A stretch of DNA of 34,819 nt from the NCBI GenBank assembly GCA_035702665.1, contig DASSQD010000146.1, forward strand, positions 1 to 34,819, in the 5' to 3' direction. The position numbers and the translations under genes were made by a program. The stretch is from VBDM01 sp035702665 (lineage in GTDB: Bacteria > Pseudomonadota > Gammaproteobacteria > Burkholderiales > SG8-39). The notes below the pieces were generated by a model, which searched no databases, was not told the DNA's origin, and worked only from the letters and a program-made list of their open reading frames with translations. Below are positions 1-8,289 of the stretch, one piece after another (positions within the stretch are counted from its first letter, which is position 1; each line of letters starts with the position of its first letter).

Positions 1-197
1 CTCAGCAGCTCCGCGTCGGGCTTGAACGAGGTCATCGCCATCCAGTAGAACGGGAACAGCAGCACGACGAGGAAGGCCGCGAGCGGGACGTAGAGCGTCA
101 CCACCCGCCGCGGCAGGGAGACGAGATAGTTCATCCCCTGCGAGTCGACGGTGTCGGGGGCCGCGTCGCGCGGCGTGGGGTTGGCGGGGGCGTCCAT
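1..197 (-). CDS. CUT1-type ABC transporter permease (MalG/UgpE-like), partial N-terminus
   Basis: Only the first ~65 codons are present; the gene runs off the left edge of the window. The ATG at 197 gives a Pro/Ala-rich cytoplasmic head, then the start of a hydrophobic membrane helix (YVPLAAFLVVLLFPFYWMAM) followed by TSFKPDAEL. A short N-terminus, first helix and an SFK segment are typical of the second inner-membrane permease of carbohydrate (CUT1) importers. The gene starts 9 bp after the stop of the first permease (207-1106), so it is the fourth ABC gene of a minus-strand operon. The conserved EAA loop that contacts the ATPase would lie outside the window. The substrate cannot be told from sequence. 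Confidence 0.85.
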   Translation of the reverse strand, partial: MDAPANPTPRDAAPDTVDSQGMNYLVSLPRRVVTLYVPLAAFLVVLLFPFYWMAMTSFKPDAELL

Positions 198-206
198 GCG
201 TCTTGC

Positions 207-1106
207 CTACTTATCGGTGCCGCCCTGCTGCCAGGCGCGCCGCTGCAGGCCGAAATACGAGAACAGTATCGCGGCCAGCAGGAAGGGCGCCATCGCGGTG
301 GCGAGCGCCGCGCCCTCGCCGAGGTTGCCGCCCGGTATCGCGCGCTGGAAGGAGAGCGTCGCCATGAGGTGCGTGGCGTTGAGCGGCCCCCCGCGCGTCA
401 GCACGTAGATCAGCTGGAAGTCGGTGAACGTGAACAGCACCGAGAACGTCATCACTACGGCGATGATCGGCGTGAGCATCGGCAGGGTCACGTGGCGGAA
501 CTTCTGCCATTCGGTGGCGCCGTCGAGCGCCGCAGCCTCGTACAGGGTGGGCGAGATCGTCTGCAGCCCCGCCAGCAGGCAGATCGCGACGAAGGGCACG
601 CCGCGCCAGATGTTCGCGGCCACCGTCGACAGGCGCGCCATCCACGGCTCGCCGAGGAAATCGATGTAGGTGTGGATCAGCCCCATCTTCGCGAGCAGCC
701 AGGACACCACCGAGAACTGCGCGTCGTAGATCCACCAGAAGGCGATCGCCGAGAGCGCGGTGGGCACGATGAAGGGCAGCAGCACGATCGCGCGGATGAA
801 AGCCTTGAACGGCAGATGGCGGTTGAGGAGCAGCGCGAGCCACAGCCCCAGCCCGAACTTCACGATGCTCGCGAGGATCGTGTAGAAGAGGGTGTTGAAC
901 AGCGACAGCCGCGCCAGCGAGTCCGTGTACAGCGACTCGAAGTTCTCCGTGCCGATCCAGTGACCCGGCCGCCCGATGCGCGCGTCGGTGAACCCCAGCC
1001 AGAGGCCGAGTCCGAGCGGGTAGGTGAGGAACACGAGCAGCAACGCGGCGGCAGGCAGCATGAACGCCAGGCCGAGGGCGCTGCGGTTGTCGAGGAGGGA
1101 CTTCAT
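207..1106 (-). CDS. CUT1-type ABC transporter permease (MalF/UgpA-like)
   Basis: This 299-residue inner-membrane protein has about six hydrophobic helices. The first is at residues ~10-32, ending in a TYPLGLGLWLGFTD segment that is common in sugar-permease family members. The EAA-type cytoplasmic loop is visible as YEAAALDGATEWQKFRHVTLP (about residues 190-210); it docks onto the ATPase coupling helix. Length and layout match MalF/UgpA-type permeases without the large periplasmic loop of enteric MalF. It works with the partial permease (1-197), the binding protein (1195-2508) and the ATPase (2532-3515). The ATG at 1106 has no clear Shine-Dalgarno. A 74-bp inverted repeat ends 8 bp upstream of it and could limit its translation relative to the binding protein. 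Confidence 0.93.
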   Translation of the reverse strand: MKSLLDNRSALGLAFMLPAAALLLVFLTYPLGLGLWLGFTDARIGRPGHWIGTENFESLYTDSLARLSLFNTLFYTILASIVKFGLGLWLALLLNRHLPFKAFIRAIVLLPFIVPTALSAIAFWWIYDAQFSVVSWLLAKMGLIHTYIDFLGEPWMARLSTVAANIWRGVPFVAICLLAGLQTISPTLYEAAALDGATEWQKFRHVTLPMLTPIIAVVMTFSVLFTFTDFQLIYVLTRGGPLNATHLMATLSFQRAIPGGNLGEGAALATAMAPFLLAAILFSYFGLQRRAWQQGGTDK

Positions 1107-1114
1107 GACAAGGT

Positions 1115-1188
1115 GTCATCCTGAGGCCGAAGGATCTCCGACGGCACGCAGCGTGCCATGAGAGACCCTTCGCTTCGCTCAGGACGAC
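1115..1188. repeat. Nested inverted repeat between binding-protein and permease genes
   Basis: The left arm (1115-1138) begins GTCATCCTGAG and continues to GGATCTC. The right arm (1161-1188), read on the minus strand, begins GTCGTCCTGAG and continues to GGGTCTC, so the two ends pair over most of 24-28 bases with a 3-nt offset. At the centre, 1143-1157 is a perfect GGCACGC-A-GCGTGCC palindrome. The element fills almost the whole gap between the binding-protein stop (1195) and the permease start (1106). It resembles intergenic REP/MITE-type repeats in form. Its copy number elsewhere cannot be seen here. Confidence 0.7.
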
Positions 1189-1194
1189 GCGGGA

Positions 1195-2508
1195 TCAGAC
1201 CTTGTAGTAACGCTCCGCCCGCTTCTGCGCCTTCTGCATCGCTTCCTTGGGGCTGCTCGCTCCAGACGCCGCCTCGGCGACCATGTTGACCACGATGAAG
1301 TCGGCCATGCTCTGCGCCGATGCGTAGCCGGGCTTCCCGGAGTAGCTGTTCGGCAGCATGATCTTCATGCAGTCGCGGTAGGGCGTGTGCTTGGGGTCGG
1401 AGGTCCAGATCGGGTTGGACTCGTACGCCCTGAGCGGGTGCGTGACGTAGCCGATCGAGGCCTCCTGCCACGGGAAGTACTGCTCCTTCTCCATCATGAA
1501 GCGCAGGAACTCCTTCGCCGCGTTCGGGTACTTGGTGTACTTGAAGATCATCTGGTTGAAGAACAGGTGCAGCTCGGTCGGCTTGCCCACCGGCCCGATC
1601 GGGAGGTTGGCGTGGCCGATGTCGGCCGCCATCGCCTTGATCTTCGGATCCTGCGAGGTCTTGGCCGCGTAGTAGATCGAGATGCCGTTCTCGGTGACGC
1701 TGATCTGGTCGTCGAGGAAGGCCTTGTTGTTGTTCGGGTCGAGCCAGGCGAGCGTCCCGGGCACGAAGGTCTGGTAGAGCTCCTTGGCGTACTCGAGCGC
1801 CTGAAGCGTCTGCGGGCTGTCGACGACCACGGTGTTCTTCTCGTCGACCAGCTTGCCGCCGAAGGACCACAGGAGCCAGTGCGTCCAGGTGTTGCCGTCG
1901 CCGGTGGCGTTGCCGAGCGCGAAGCCGAGGGGGTGGTTCTTGGCCTTGAGCGCCTTGGCGAGCTTCAGGAAGCCCGCGGTGTCCTTCGGGAAGGAATCGA
2001 ATCCGGCTTCCTTCATCTGGCTGATGCGGTAGACGAAGGCGTTGCCCGCGGCGCCGAGCGGCAGCCCGATCCAGCGCTTCCCCCCGGGCTGGAGGTATTG
2101 CCGGCAGACGTCGTACCAGCCGCCGTACTTCTTGCCGAGGTACTCGGCGAGGTCGGTGACGTCGAGCAGTTTCTCGGGATAGAGATTCGCGTCGTCGAAG
2201 GTCGAGAGGATGATGTCCGGCCCCGAGCCGACGTTCGCCGCCACCGCCGCCTTGGGCCGCACGTCCTCCCAGCTCTCGTTGTCGACCCTCACCTCGACGC
2301 CCGTCCTCCTGGTGAAAGCCGCGACGTTCTTCATGTACTGGTCCTCGTCGCCCTGCACGAAGCGCTTCCAGCGCAGCACGCGCAGCTTGGCGCCCTTCTC
2401 CGGCTTCCACGCCGTCTGCGCGCGGGCGAGCAGCGGCACGCCGGCCGCGGCGCCGCCGGCGATGCCGGCCGAGATCTTCAGAAAATCCCTGCGTTTCATG
2501 TGGCTCAT
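1195..2508 (-). CDS. Extracellular solute-binding protein of a CUT1 ABC importer, Tat-type signal
   Basis: This is a ~437-residue periplasmic binding protein of the family 1 (sugar) type. The N-terminus MSHMKRRDFLKISAGIAGG has a twin-arginine motif (KRRDFLK) followed by a hydrophobic stretch ending in LLARAQ, so Tat export with cleavage after ARA is likely. The mature part begins with a KLRVLRWKRF strand and includes a long run of Trp/Tyr-containing segments (SFGGKLVDEKN, WLDPNNNKAFLDD, PWQEASIGYVTHPLRAYESNP) typical of these proteins. A good Shine-Dalgarno (AAGGAGG) lies just upstream. Starts at 2511, 2508 and 2499 are all possible; 2508 gives a short but usable spacing and 2499 a long one. 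It lies 23 bp after the ATPase gene. The ligand is unknown; sugars, polyols or glycerophosphodiesters are usual for the family. Confidence 0.92.
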   Translation of the reverse strand: MSHMKRRDFLKISAGIAGGAAAGVPLLARAQTAWKPEKGAKLRVLRWKRFVQGDEDQYMKNVAAFTRRTGVEVRVDNESWEDVRPKAAVAANVGSGPDIILSTFDDANLYPEKLLDVTDLAEYLGKKYGGWYDVCRQYLQPGGKRWIGLPLGAAGNAFVYRISQMKEAGFDSFPKDTAGFLKLAKALKAKNHPLGFALGNATGDGNTWTHWLLWSFGGKLVDEKNTVVVDSPQTLQALEYAKELYQTFVPGTLAWLDPNNNKAFLDDQISVTENGISIYYAAKTSQDPKIKAMAADIGHANLPIGPVGKPTELHLFFNQMIFKYTKYPNAAKEFLRFMMEKEQYFPWQEASIGYVTHPLRAYESNPIWTSDPKHTPYRDCMKIMLPNSYSGKPGYASAQSMADFIVVNMVAEAASGASSPKEAMQKAQKRAERYYKV

Positions 2509-2531
2509 CATCCCTCCTTGGTTGCGATGTC

Positions 2532-3515
<984 letters not shown>

Positions 3516-3568
3516 GGAAGGAATCCAAAGGGGGGCGAAGGCAGATTAGCCGCGCCCAATGGTGCCGG

Positions 3569-5233
3569 TCAAGTGGAGAAGCTCGTCAGCACCTCGCCCG
3601 CGCGCGGCGGCGAATCCAGCAGCCCGTCGCCGCCCACCACCCTGCGCCCGTTGACCCAAACGCCGTGCACGCCAACCGCGTCGGTCGTCAGCCGCGGCGC
3701 GCCGCCGGGCAGGTCGAACACGCGGCGCTTGGGCCCGCGTCCCACTTTCTCCGGATCGAAGAGCAGCAGGTCGGCCGCATGGCCCTCGCGGATCATGCCG
3801 CGCCCGCGCATGCCGAGCACCTGCGCCGGGTGCGCCGTGAGCCGGCGCACGGCCTCGCTCATGGTCATCGCCCCGAGCTCGCGCGCCCAGTGGCCGAGCA
3901 GATGCAGCCCGAAGCCCGCGTCGTTGAAGAACGTGAGATGCGCGCCGGCGTCCGACAGGCTCACGATGCTGTGCGGGTGGTTGAGCATGCGGCCCACGGC
4001 CTCCTCGTCGGAGTTGAGCAGCTGCGCGGTGAAGACGGTGCGCAGGTCCTCGGCGAGCGCGAGGTCGAGCATCGCGTCGAGCGGGTCGCGGCCCTCGTCG
4101 CGCGCGATCTCGGCGAGCGTGCGCTGCTCGTAGCGCGCGTGCCCGGCGGCCTCGACCACCTGCACCGTGTCCCACTCGCCGTTGAAGAGGCGGAAGCCGC
4201 TCCTCGTCGCCAGCTCGGCGCGCACGCCGTCGCGGAAATCGCGGCTCGCGAGCATCGCCTTCAGCTCGCCGCCGCGCAGCCCGAGCGCGGGCTTCCAGCT
4301 CGCGAGGCCCTCGACGGGGTACGGCGACTGCATCGTGAAGTCCATGGTCAGCGGGCAGCAGGACACCTGGCCGATCAGCGCGCGGCCGCGCGCGTTCGCG
4401 CCGGCGATCCCGTCGAGGTCGTCGAACACGGCGCGCGGGTTGGTGCCGTTGTGCAGCAGCGCCGCGACCATCACCGGACGGCCGCTCTCGGCGGCGAGCG
4501 ACTCGAGAAACGCGAGCGAGGTGTGCGCGCCCTTGGTCAGCATGTAGACGCCGTGCCCGCTCGCGCCCATCGCGGCGACCAGCGCCCGCGTCTCGCGCTC
4601 GTCGGCGAGCCGCGACGGCATCGGCAGCCCGCCCTCGCCGTTGTGCGCGGGCGAGGTGCTGCTGGCGAAGCCGACGGCGCCCGCTTTCATCGCCTCGCGC
4701 ACGATCGCCTGCATCTGCGCGATCTCGGCGTCGGTGGCCGCGCGCCGGGACGCGTCCTCGCCCATCACCCAGGTGCGGACGCTCGAGTGGCCGACGTAGG
4801 CGGCGACGTTGACCACGGCGCCGCTGCGCCGCAGCTGGGCCAGGTATTCGGGGAACGTCTCGAATTCCCAGGCGATGCCCGCCTTGAGCACCTCGAGCGA
4901 CATGCCCTCGACCTGGGTGAGGTTGCGCATGGTGATGTCGCGGTGCTGCGGCCTGCACGGCGCGATGGCGAAGCCGCAGTTGCCGATCACCGCGGTGGTC
5001 ACGCCCAGCGCGGGCGAGGGCCGCACGCACGGGTCCCAGGTGATCTGCGCGTCGAAGTGCGTGTGGCTGTCGATGATGCCCGGCATGAGCGCCAGGCCGT
5101 CGGCCTGCACGATTTCGCGCGCCGGTCCGCCGGGCCGCACGATGCGTCCGCCCGAGACCGCAACGTCGCCAGCGACCGGCTCTGCGCCCGAGCCGTCGAA
5201 GATCAACGCGTTGCGGAAGAGAAGGTCGTGCAA
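3569..5233 (-). CDS. D-aminoacylase/N-acyl-D-amino-acid deacylase family amidohydrolase
   Basis: This 554-residue cytoplasmic metal-dependent amidohydrolase has the N-terminal beta-sandwich, then PGIIDSHTHFD (His57 and His59, the HxH metal motif), GNCGF with Cys86 (matching the metal-ligand Cys of D-aminoacylases), GHSSVR with His149, and SDAGAH near residue 430 carrying the catalytic Asp. The end GMIREGHAADLLLFDPEKVG is the usual closing strand of the family. The start codon is TTG at 5233; the next in-frame Met (residue 50) would delete the N-terminal sandwich. Characterised relatives hydrolyse N-acyl-D-amino acids, but many members act on unknown cyclic or linear amides. It lies 53 bp upstream of the CUT1 ATPase on the same strand, so co-transcription is likely. 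It is divergent from the CDF transporter across an 80-bp gap. Confidence 0.9.
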   Translation of the reverse strand: MHDLLFRNALIFDGSGAEPVAGDVAVSGGRIVRPGGPAREIVQADGLALMPGIIDSHTHFDAQITWDPCVRPSPALGVTTAVIGNCGFAIAPCRPQHRDITMRNLTQVEGMSLEVLKAGIAWEFETFPEYLAQLRRSGAVVNVAAYVGHSSVRTWVMGEDASRRAATDAEIAQMQAIVREAMKAGAVGFASSTSPAHNGEGGLPMPSRLADERETRALVAAMGASGHGVYMLTKGAHTSLAFLESLAAESGRPVMVAALLHNGTNPRAVFDDLDGIAGANARGRALIGQVSCCPLTMDFTMQSPYPVEGLASWKPALGLRGGELKAMLASRDFRDGVRAELATRSGFRLFNGEWDTVQVVEAAGHARYEQRTLAEIARDEGRDPLDAMLDLALAEDLRTVFTAQLLNSDEEAVGRMLNHPHSIVSLSDAGAHLTFFNDAGFGLHLLGHWARELGAMTMSEAVRRLTAHPAQVLGMRGRGMIREGHAADLLLFDPEKVGRGPKRRVFDLPGGAPRLTTDAVGVHGVWVNGRRVVGGDGLLDSPPRAGEVLTSFST

Positions 5234-5279
5234 GATCGTATCGGGCGTGGTTCGACGACAGGGCGGCGACGAGGAAGAA

Positions 5280-5285
5280 TATAAT
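5280..5285 (+). promoter_or_regulatory. Candidate -10 box upstream of the CDF transporter
   Basis: A perfect TATAAT lies 28 bases before the CDF start codon in the 80-bp divergent gap (5234-5313). No convincing -35 hexamer sits 16-18 bases upstream; TTCGAC at 5251-5256 is 23 bases away. The box stands out in a GC-rich background, but an extended or activator-dependent promoter would be needed. Confidence 0.35.
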
Positions 5286-5313
5286 CCATGGACCCGACCG
5301 TTGGGAAAATCCC

Positions 5314-5967
5314 ATGGCTGACTGCTGCGAAGACAAGGCGTGCGCCGTCGATGCGCTGGGCGCGCGTCAGAGCGGAACGCTCAAGACCGTTCTCGGCATC
5401 AACGCGGTCATGTTCATCGTGGAGCTGGTGGCAGGCCTGTCCGCCGGTTCCACGGCGCTGCTGTCGGACGCTCTCGACAATCTCGGGGACGCGCTCACGT
5501 ACGGCGCGAGCCTGTACGCGGTAGGGCGTGGCACGCGCGCGAAGGCCCGCGTCGCGGTTTTCAAGGGGTTCCTGATCCTCTGTGCCGGCCTCTACGTCCT
5601 GGGCATGGTGATCTACCGGATCCTCGTTCCAGGGGTGCCGGTGTTCGAGACCATGGGCGCCGTGAGCATTCTCGCCCTGGCGGCGAACGGTACCTGCCTG
5701 GGGCTGCTGTGGAAGCACCGCGCCGAAGACATCAATATGAGCTCGGTGTGGGAGTGCTCGCGGAACGACATCGCGTCGAACATCGCGGTGTTCATCGCGG
5801 CCGGCGCGGTCTGGATCACCGGGTCGGGCTGGCCCGATCTCGCGATCGGGGCGGCGCTGGCCGTGCTGTTCCTGCGCTCGGCGCTGCGCGTGTTGCGCGC
5901 GGCCTTGGGGGATTTGCGGCGCCCGCCGGCGCGCGAGATCCGGATGGCGGTCACTGGGCGCCGATAA
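5314..5967 (+). CDS. Short cation diffusion facilitator (CDF) family metal transporter
   Basis: This 217-residue inner-membrane protein has about six helices and almost no cytoplasmic C-terminal domain; typical CDF proteins have ~300 residues with an 80-100 residue metal-sensing tail. Helix 2 has the CDF signature STALLSDALDNLGDA, where Asp55 and Asp59 take the metal-ligand positions. Helix 5 has SVWECSRNDIASN: Asp152 is conserved and Cys148 sits where most CDF exporters have His. The N-terminus carries Cys4, Cys5 and Cys10 (MADCCEDKAC), possible cytoplasmic metal ligands. The expected role is proton-coupled export of a divalent or soft metal ion. The metal is not predictable, but the Cys-rich set hints at a thiophilic ion. 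The uronate dehydrogenase-like gene follows after 12 bp, so they probably share a transcript. Confidence 0.88.
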   Translation: MADCCEDKACAVDALGARQSGTLKTVLGINAVMFIVELVAGLSAGSTALLSDALDNLGDALTYGASLYAVGRGTRAKARVAVFKGFLILCAGLYVLGMVIYRILVPGVPVFETMGAVSILALAANGTCLGLLWKHRAEDINMSSVWECSRNDIASNIAVFIAAGAVWITGSGWPDLAIGAALAVLFLRSALRVLRAALGDLRRPPAREIRMAVTGRR

Positions 5968-5979
5968 CAAGAAAAGCGA

Positions 5980-6813
5980 GTGAAGAAGATCCTGATCACG
6001 GGCGCCGCGGGAGACGTGGGCGGCCACCTGCGGCGCGAGCTCGCCGGCCGCTACGCGCTCCGGCTGTCCGACATCCGTCCCGTCGCGGACCTTGCCGCGG
6101 AGGAGGAATTCATCCGCGGCGACTGCGCCAGCCTGCGCGACATGCTGCGGGTGACCAAGGGCGTGGACGCGGTCGTGCACCTGGGCGGCTTCTCGGTGGA
6201 AGGTCCGTGGGAGACGATCCTTCGCGCCAATATCGTCGGGACCTACAACGTGTTCGAGGCGGCGCGCAGGAACGGCGTGCGCCGCATGGTGTTCGCGACC
6301 AGCAACCACGCCGTGGGCTTCTACGAGCGCGACGAGACCATAGACCACCGGGTCTATCCCAGGCCCGACAGCCGTTACGGCGTGTCCAAGGTGTTCGGCG
6401 AGGCGCTCGGCAGCCTCTACGCGGACAAGTACGGCATGGAGGTCGTGTGCGTGCGGATCGGCAACGTCAACCCGCGCCCCATGGACAAGCGGCGGCTCTC
6501 CATCTGGCTTTCGCCGCGCGATCTCGCGCAGCTCGTGTCGATCGCGGTCGACCGGCCGGGCATACGCTTCGAGATCGTCTACGGGGTCTCGGGCAACCGC
6601 CGCAGCTGGTATGACAACGCCAACGCCGAGCGCCTCGGCTACCGGCCCGAGGACGACAGCGAGGGCTGGGCAGAGGAAGTCCTGAACAACACGATACCCG
6701 GCGCCGATCCGCGCACCGAGAAATACCAGGGCGGCACCTTCGTCCTCGCCGAGGACGGCGGCGACCCGACGCGCGCCCCGGTGAAGGCGCAGGGACCGAG
6801 GAAGCGCAAGTGA
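5980..6813 (+). CDS. udh: Uronate dehydrogenase-like NAD-dependent epimerase/dehydratase family enzyme
   Basis: This 277-residue extended-SDR enzyme has GAAGDVG (8-14) for NAD binding, VVHLGG, FATSNHAVGFY, and the catalytic YGVSK pair Tyr133/Lys137. The combination of SNHxxGFY, RPDSRYGVSKVFGE, VCVRIGNVNPRP and LSIWLSPRD matches my memory of bacterial uronate dehydrogenases, which oxidise galacturonate or glucuronate to the aldarolactone with NAD. Length (~265-280) also fits. The start is GTG at 5980, with only a weak purine-rich stretch before it. The stop overlaps the next GTG by four bases (GTGA). The C-terminal ~30 residues, including EDGGDPTRAPVKAQ, extend past the core and are lysine-rich. 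The family is confident; the exact substrate is inferred. Confidence 0.85.
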   Translation: MKKILITGAAGDVGGHLRRELAGRYALRLSDIRPVADLAAEEEFIRGDCASLRDMLRVTKGVDAVVHLGGFSVEGPWETILRANIVGTYNVFEAARRNGVRRMVFATSNHAVGFYERDETIDHRVYPRPDSRYGVSKVFGEALGSLYADKYGMEVVCVRIGNVNPRPMDKRRLSIWLSPRDLAQLVSIAVDRPGIRFEIVYGVSGNRRSWYDNANAERLGYRPEDDSEGWAEEVLNNTIPGADPRTEKYQGGTFVLAEDGGDPTRAPVKAQGPRKRK

Positions 6814-7775
6814 GATTTCCCGTCGACAAGGCGAGCTTCCCGGGTCCGGTGCTGGTGACCGGGGCTGGCGGTTGCATCGGCAGCTGGGTGCTCTCGCTGC
6901 TCGCGCGCGCGGGCGTTCCGGCCTGCGCGTTCGACCTGTCGGAGGACAAGCGCCGGCCGCGGCTACTGATGTCCGAGGACGAGCTGAAGCGCGTCCAGTG
7001 GCGCACGGGAGATATCTCGGACAGCGGCGCCTTCACGCGCGTGGTGGGGGAGGTGAAGCCCTGCGCGATCATCCATCTCGCGGCGCTCCAGGTCCCCTTC
7101 TGCAAGGCGGATCCCGTGGCGGGCGCGAAAGTGAACGTGGTCGGGACCGTGAACGTGTTCGAGGCGGCGCGCAAGCTCGGCATCAGGCGGCTCGCCTACG
7201 CGAGCTCGATCGCCGCCTACGGCGCGATGGACGAAGGGCTCGGCGCGATGCACACGCTCTACGGCGCGTACAAGCACTGCGACGAGCAGATCGCGCTCGT
7301 CTACTCGGGAGATTGGGGCGTGCACAGCGTCGGCATCCGGCCCGGCGTCGTCTACGGTGTCGGCCGCGACCAGGGGCTCACCTCGAAGACCACGGTCGCG
7401 ATCCTCGCCGCCGCCGCGGGCAGGCCCTACGACGTGCCGTTCACGGGCGGCGTGTCCTGGCTGTATACGGGAGAGGTGGCGAGCGCCTTCATCCGCGCGG
7501 TGGCGAAGGAGCGCAGCGGCGCTCCGGTGTTCAACATGAACGGCGTGCACGCTCCGGTCGAGGAAGGCCTCGCGATCCTCAAGGAGATCGCGCCGCGGGC
7601 GAAGATCACCTCCTCGGGAGACGCGCTCGCCTTCCCCATGCACCTGCCCGACGCGCCGCTGCGCGAGTTCCTCGGCGACTACGGTTCCGCAACGCTCGCC
7701 GAGGGGATACGCGAGACCTACGAGGCGTTCCGCGCCTTGCTGCAGAGTTCGAGGATAAGCTTCACCGCGGCTTGA
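6810..7775 (+). CDS. NAD-dependent epimerase/dehydratase family protein
   Basis: This 321-residue extended SDR has nucleotide-binding GAGGCIG near residues 18-24, Asp43 after strand 2 (NAD preference), HLAALQVPFCKADP, NVFEAARKLGIRR, YASSIAAYG, and a YxxxK pair Tyr152/Lys156 (LYGAYK). It starts at a GTG overlapping the previous stop by four bases, so it is translationally coupled to the uronate dehydrogenase-like gene. The two proteins share only the fold, so this is not a recent duplication. By context it could act on a sugar acid or nucleotide sugar, but the sequence does not say which. It ends 14 bp inside the convergent TPR gene (7762-8226). Confidence 0.85.
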   Translation: MRFPVDKASFPGPVLVTGAGGCIGSWVLSLLARAGVPACAFDLSEDKRRPRLLMSEDELKRVQWRTGDISDSGAFTRVVGEVKPCAIIHLAALQVPFCKADPVAGAKVNVVGTVNVFEAARKLGIRRLAYASSIAAYGAMDEGLGAMHTLYGAYKHCDEQIALVYSGDWGVHSVGIRPGVVYGVGRDQGLTSKTTVAILAAAAGRPYDVPFTGGVSWLYTGEVASAFIRAVAKERSGAPVFNMNGVHAPVEEGLAILKEIAPRAKITSSGDALAFPMHLPDAPLREFLGDYGSATLAEGIRETYEAFRALLQSSRISFTAA

Positions 7776-8226
7776 CGCGGTACGCGTCGATCGCCTTCTT
7801 CAGGTCACCGTACTCCTCGCAGGGGATCAGGCAGATTTTCTGCAGGGCGGCGAGGTGCTCTTGGGCCTTGGAAAGGTTGCCGACGAGCAGATACGCCTCG
7901 CCGACGTATTCGTGCGCGCCGCGATGCCGTGGATTGAGTTGCAAAGCGCGGTCGTAGTGCTTGAAGGCCGAGTCCATGTCCCCGGCCTTGCGGTAGGCGT
8001 ACCCCAGGTAGTTCTGGATATCGGGGTTGCGCGTGTCGCGCAGCGCCGCTGACGACAGGGACTCGATCGCAGCGTTCCAGTTCTTGGACTCGATCGCCTT
8101 CTTGCCTGCGGCGTAGTCGGGGTCGAGCTTGAGCGCGTGGGGATCTTCGTCCGTGTCCGCTGCGAGGCAGACGGTCGAAGCGAAGAGAAAGAAAGCTGCA
8201 ACTCGCGCTGCGGAGCGCACGTTCAC
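7762..8226 (-). CDS. Small exported TPR-repeat protein
   Basis: From the GTG at 8226 this is a 154-residue protein with a signal peptide (SAARVAAFFLFASTVCLA) and a likely cleavage after CLA. Two to three tetratricopeptide repeats follow: DYAAGKKAIESKNWNAAIES, then PDIQNYLGYAYRKAGDMDSA, then RGAHEYVGEAYLLVGNLSKA. The C-terminus has a Cys pair (KICLIPCEEYGDL) that could form a disulfide in the periplasm. A TTG at 8247 would add seven residues before the signal sequence and is less likely. TPRs are protein-binding scaffolds; no partner is evident. The gene lies downstream of a larger TPR gene, with a hairpin between them. Confidence 0.8.
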   Translation of the reverse strand: MNVRSAARVAAFFLFASTVCLAADTDEDPHALKLDPDYAAGKKAIESKNWNAAIESLSSAALRDTRNPDIQNYLGYAYRKAGDMDSAFKHYDRALQLNPRHRGAHEYVGEAYLLVGNLSKAQEHLAALQKICLIPCEEYGDLKKAIDAYRVKPR

Positions 8227-8249
8227 TGTCCGCCCATCATGACACAAAT

Positions 8250-8275
8250 AGCCGCCGGCGCTCGTGCCGGCGGCT
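8250..8275 (-). terminator. Candidate rho-independent terminator after the large TPR gene
   Basis: A perfect 10-bp stem (AGCCGCCGGC pairing with GCCGGCGGCT) encloses a 6-base loop, 15 bases beyond the stop of the 8290-9918 gene on the minus strand. Reading the minus strand, the stem is followed by ATTTGTGT, a short and imperfect U tract. It would separate the two TPR genes into different transcripts or act as an attenuator. Confidence 0.55.
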
Positions 8276-8289
8276 CTTGTCTGCGCCGT

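Noticed and set aside
3569..5233. Amidohydrolase considered as SoxB, the missing Sox enzyme
   Set aside because: SoxB belongs to a calcineurin/5'-nucleotidase-type fold; this protein has HxH, GNCGF and SDAGAH motifs of the D-aminoacylase family.
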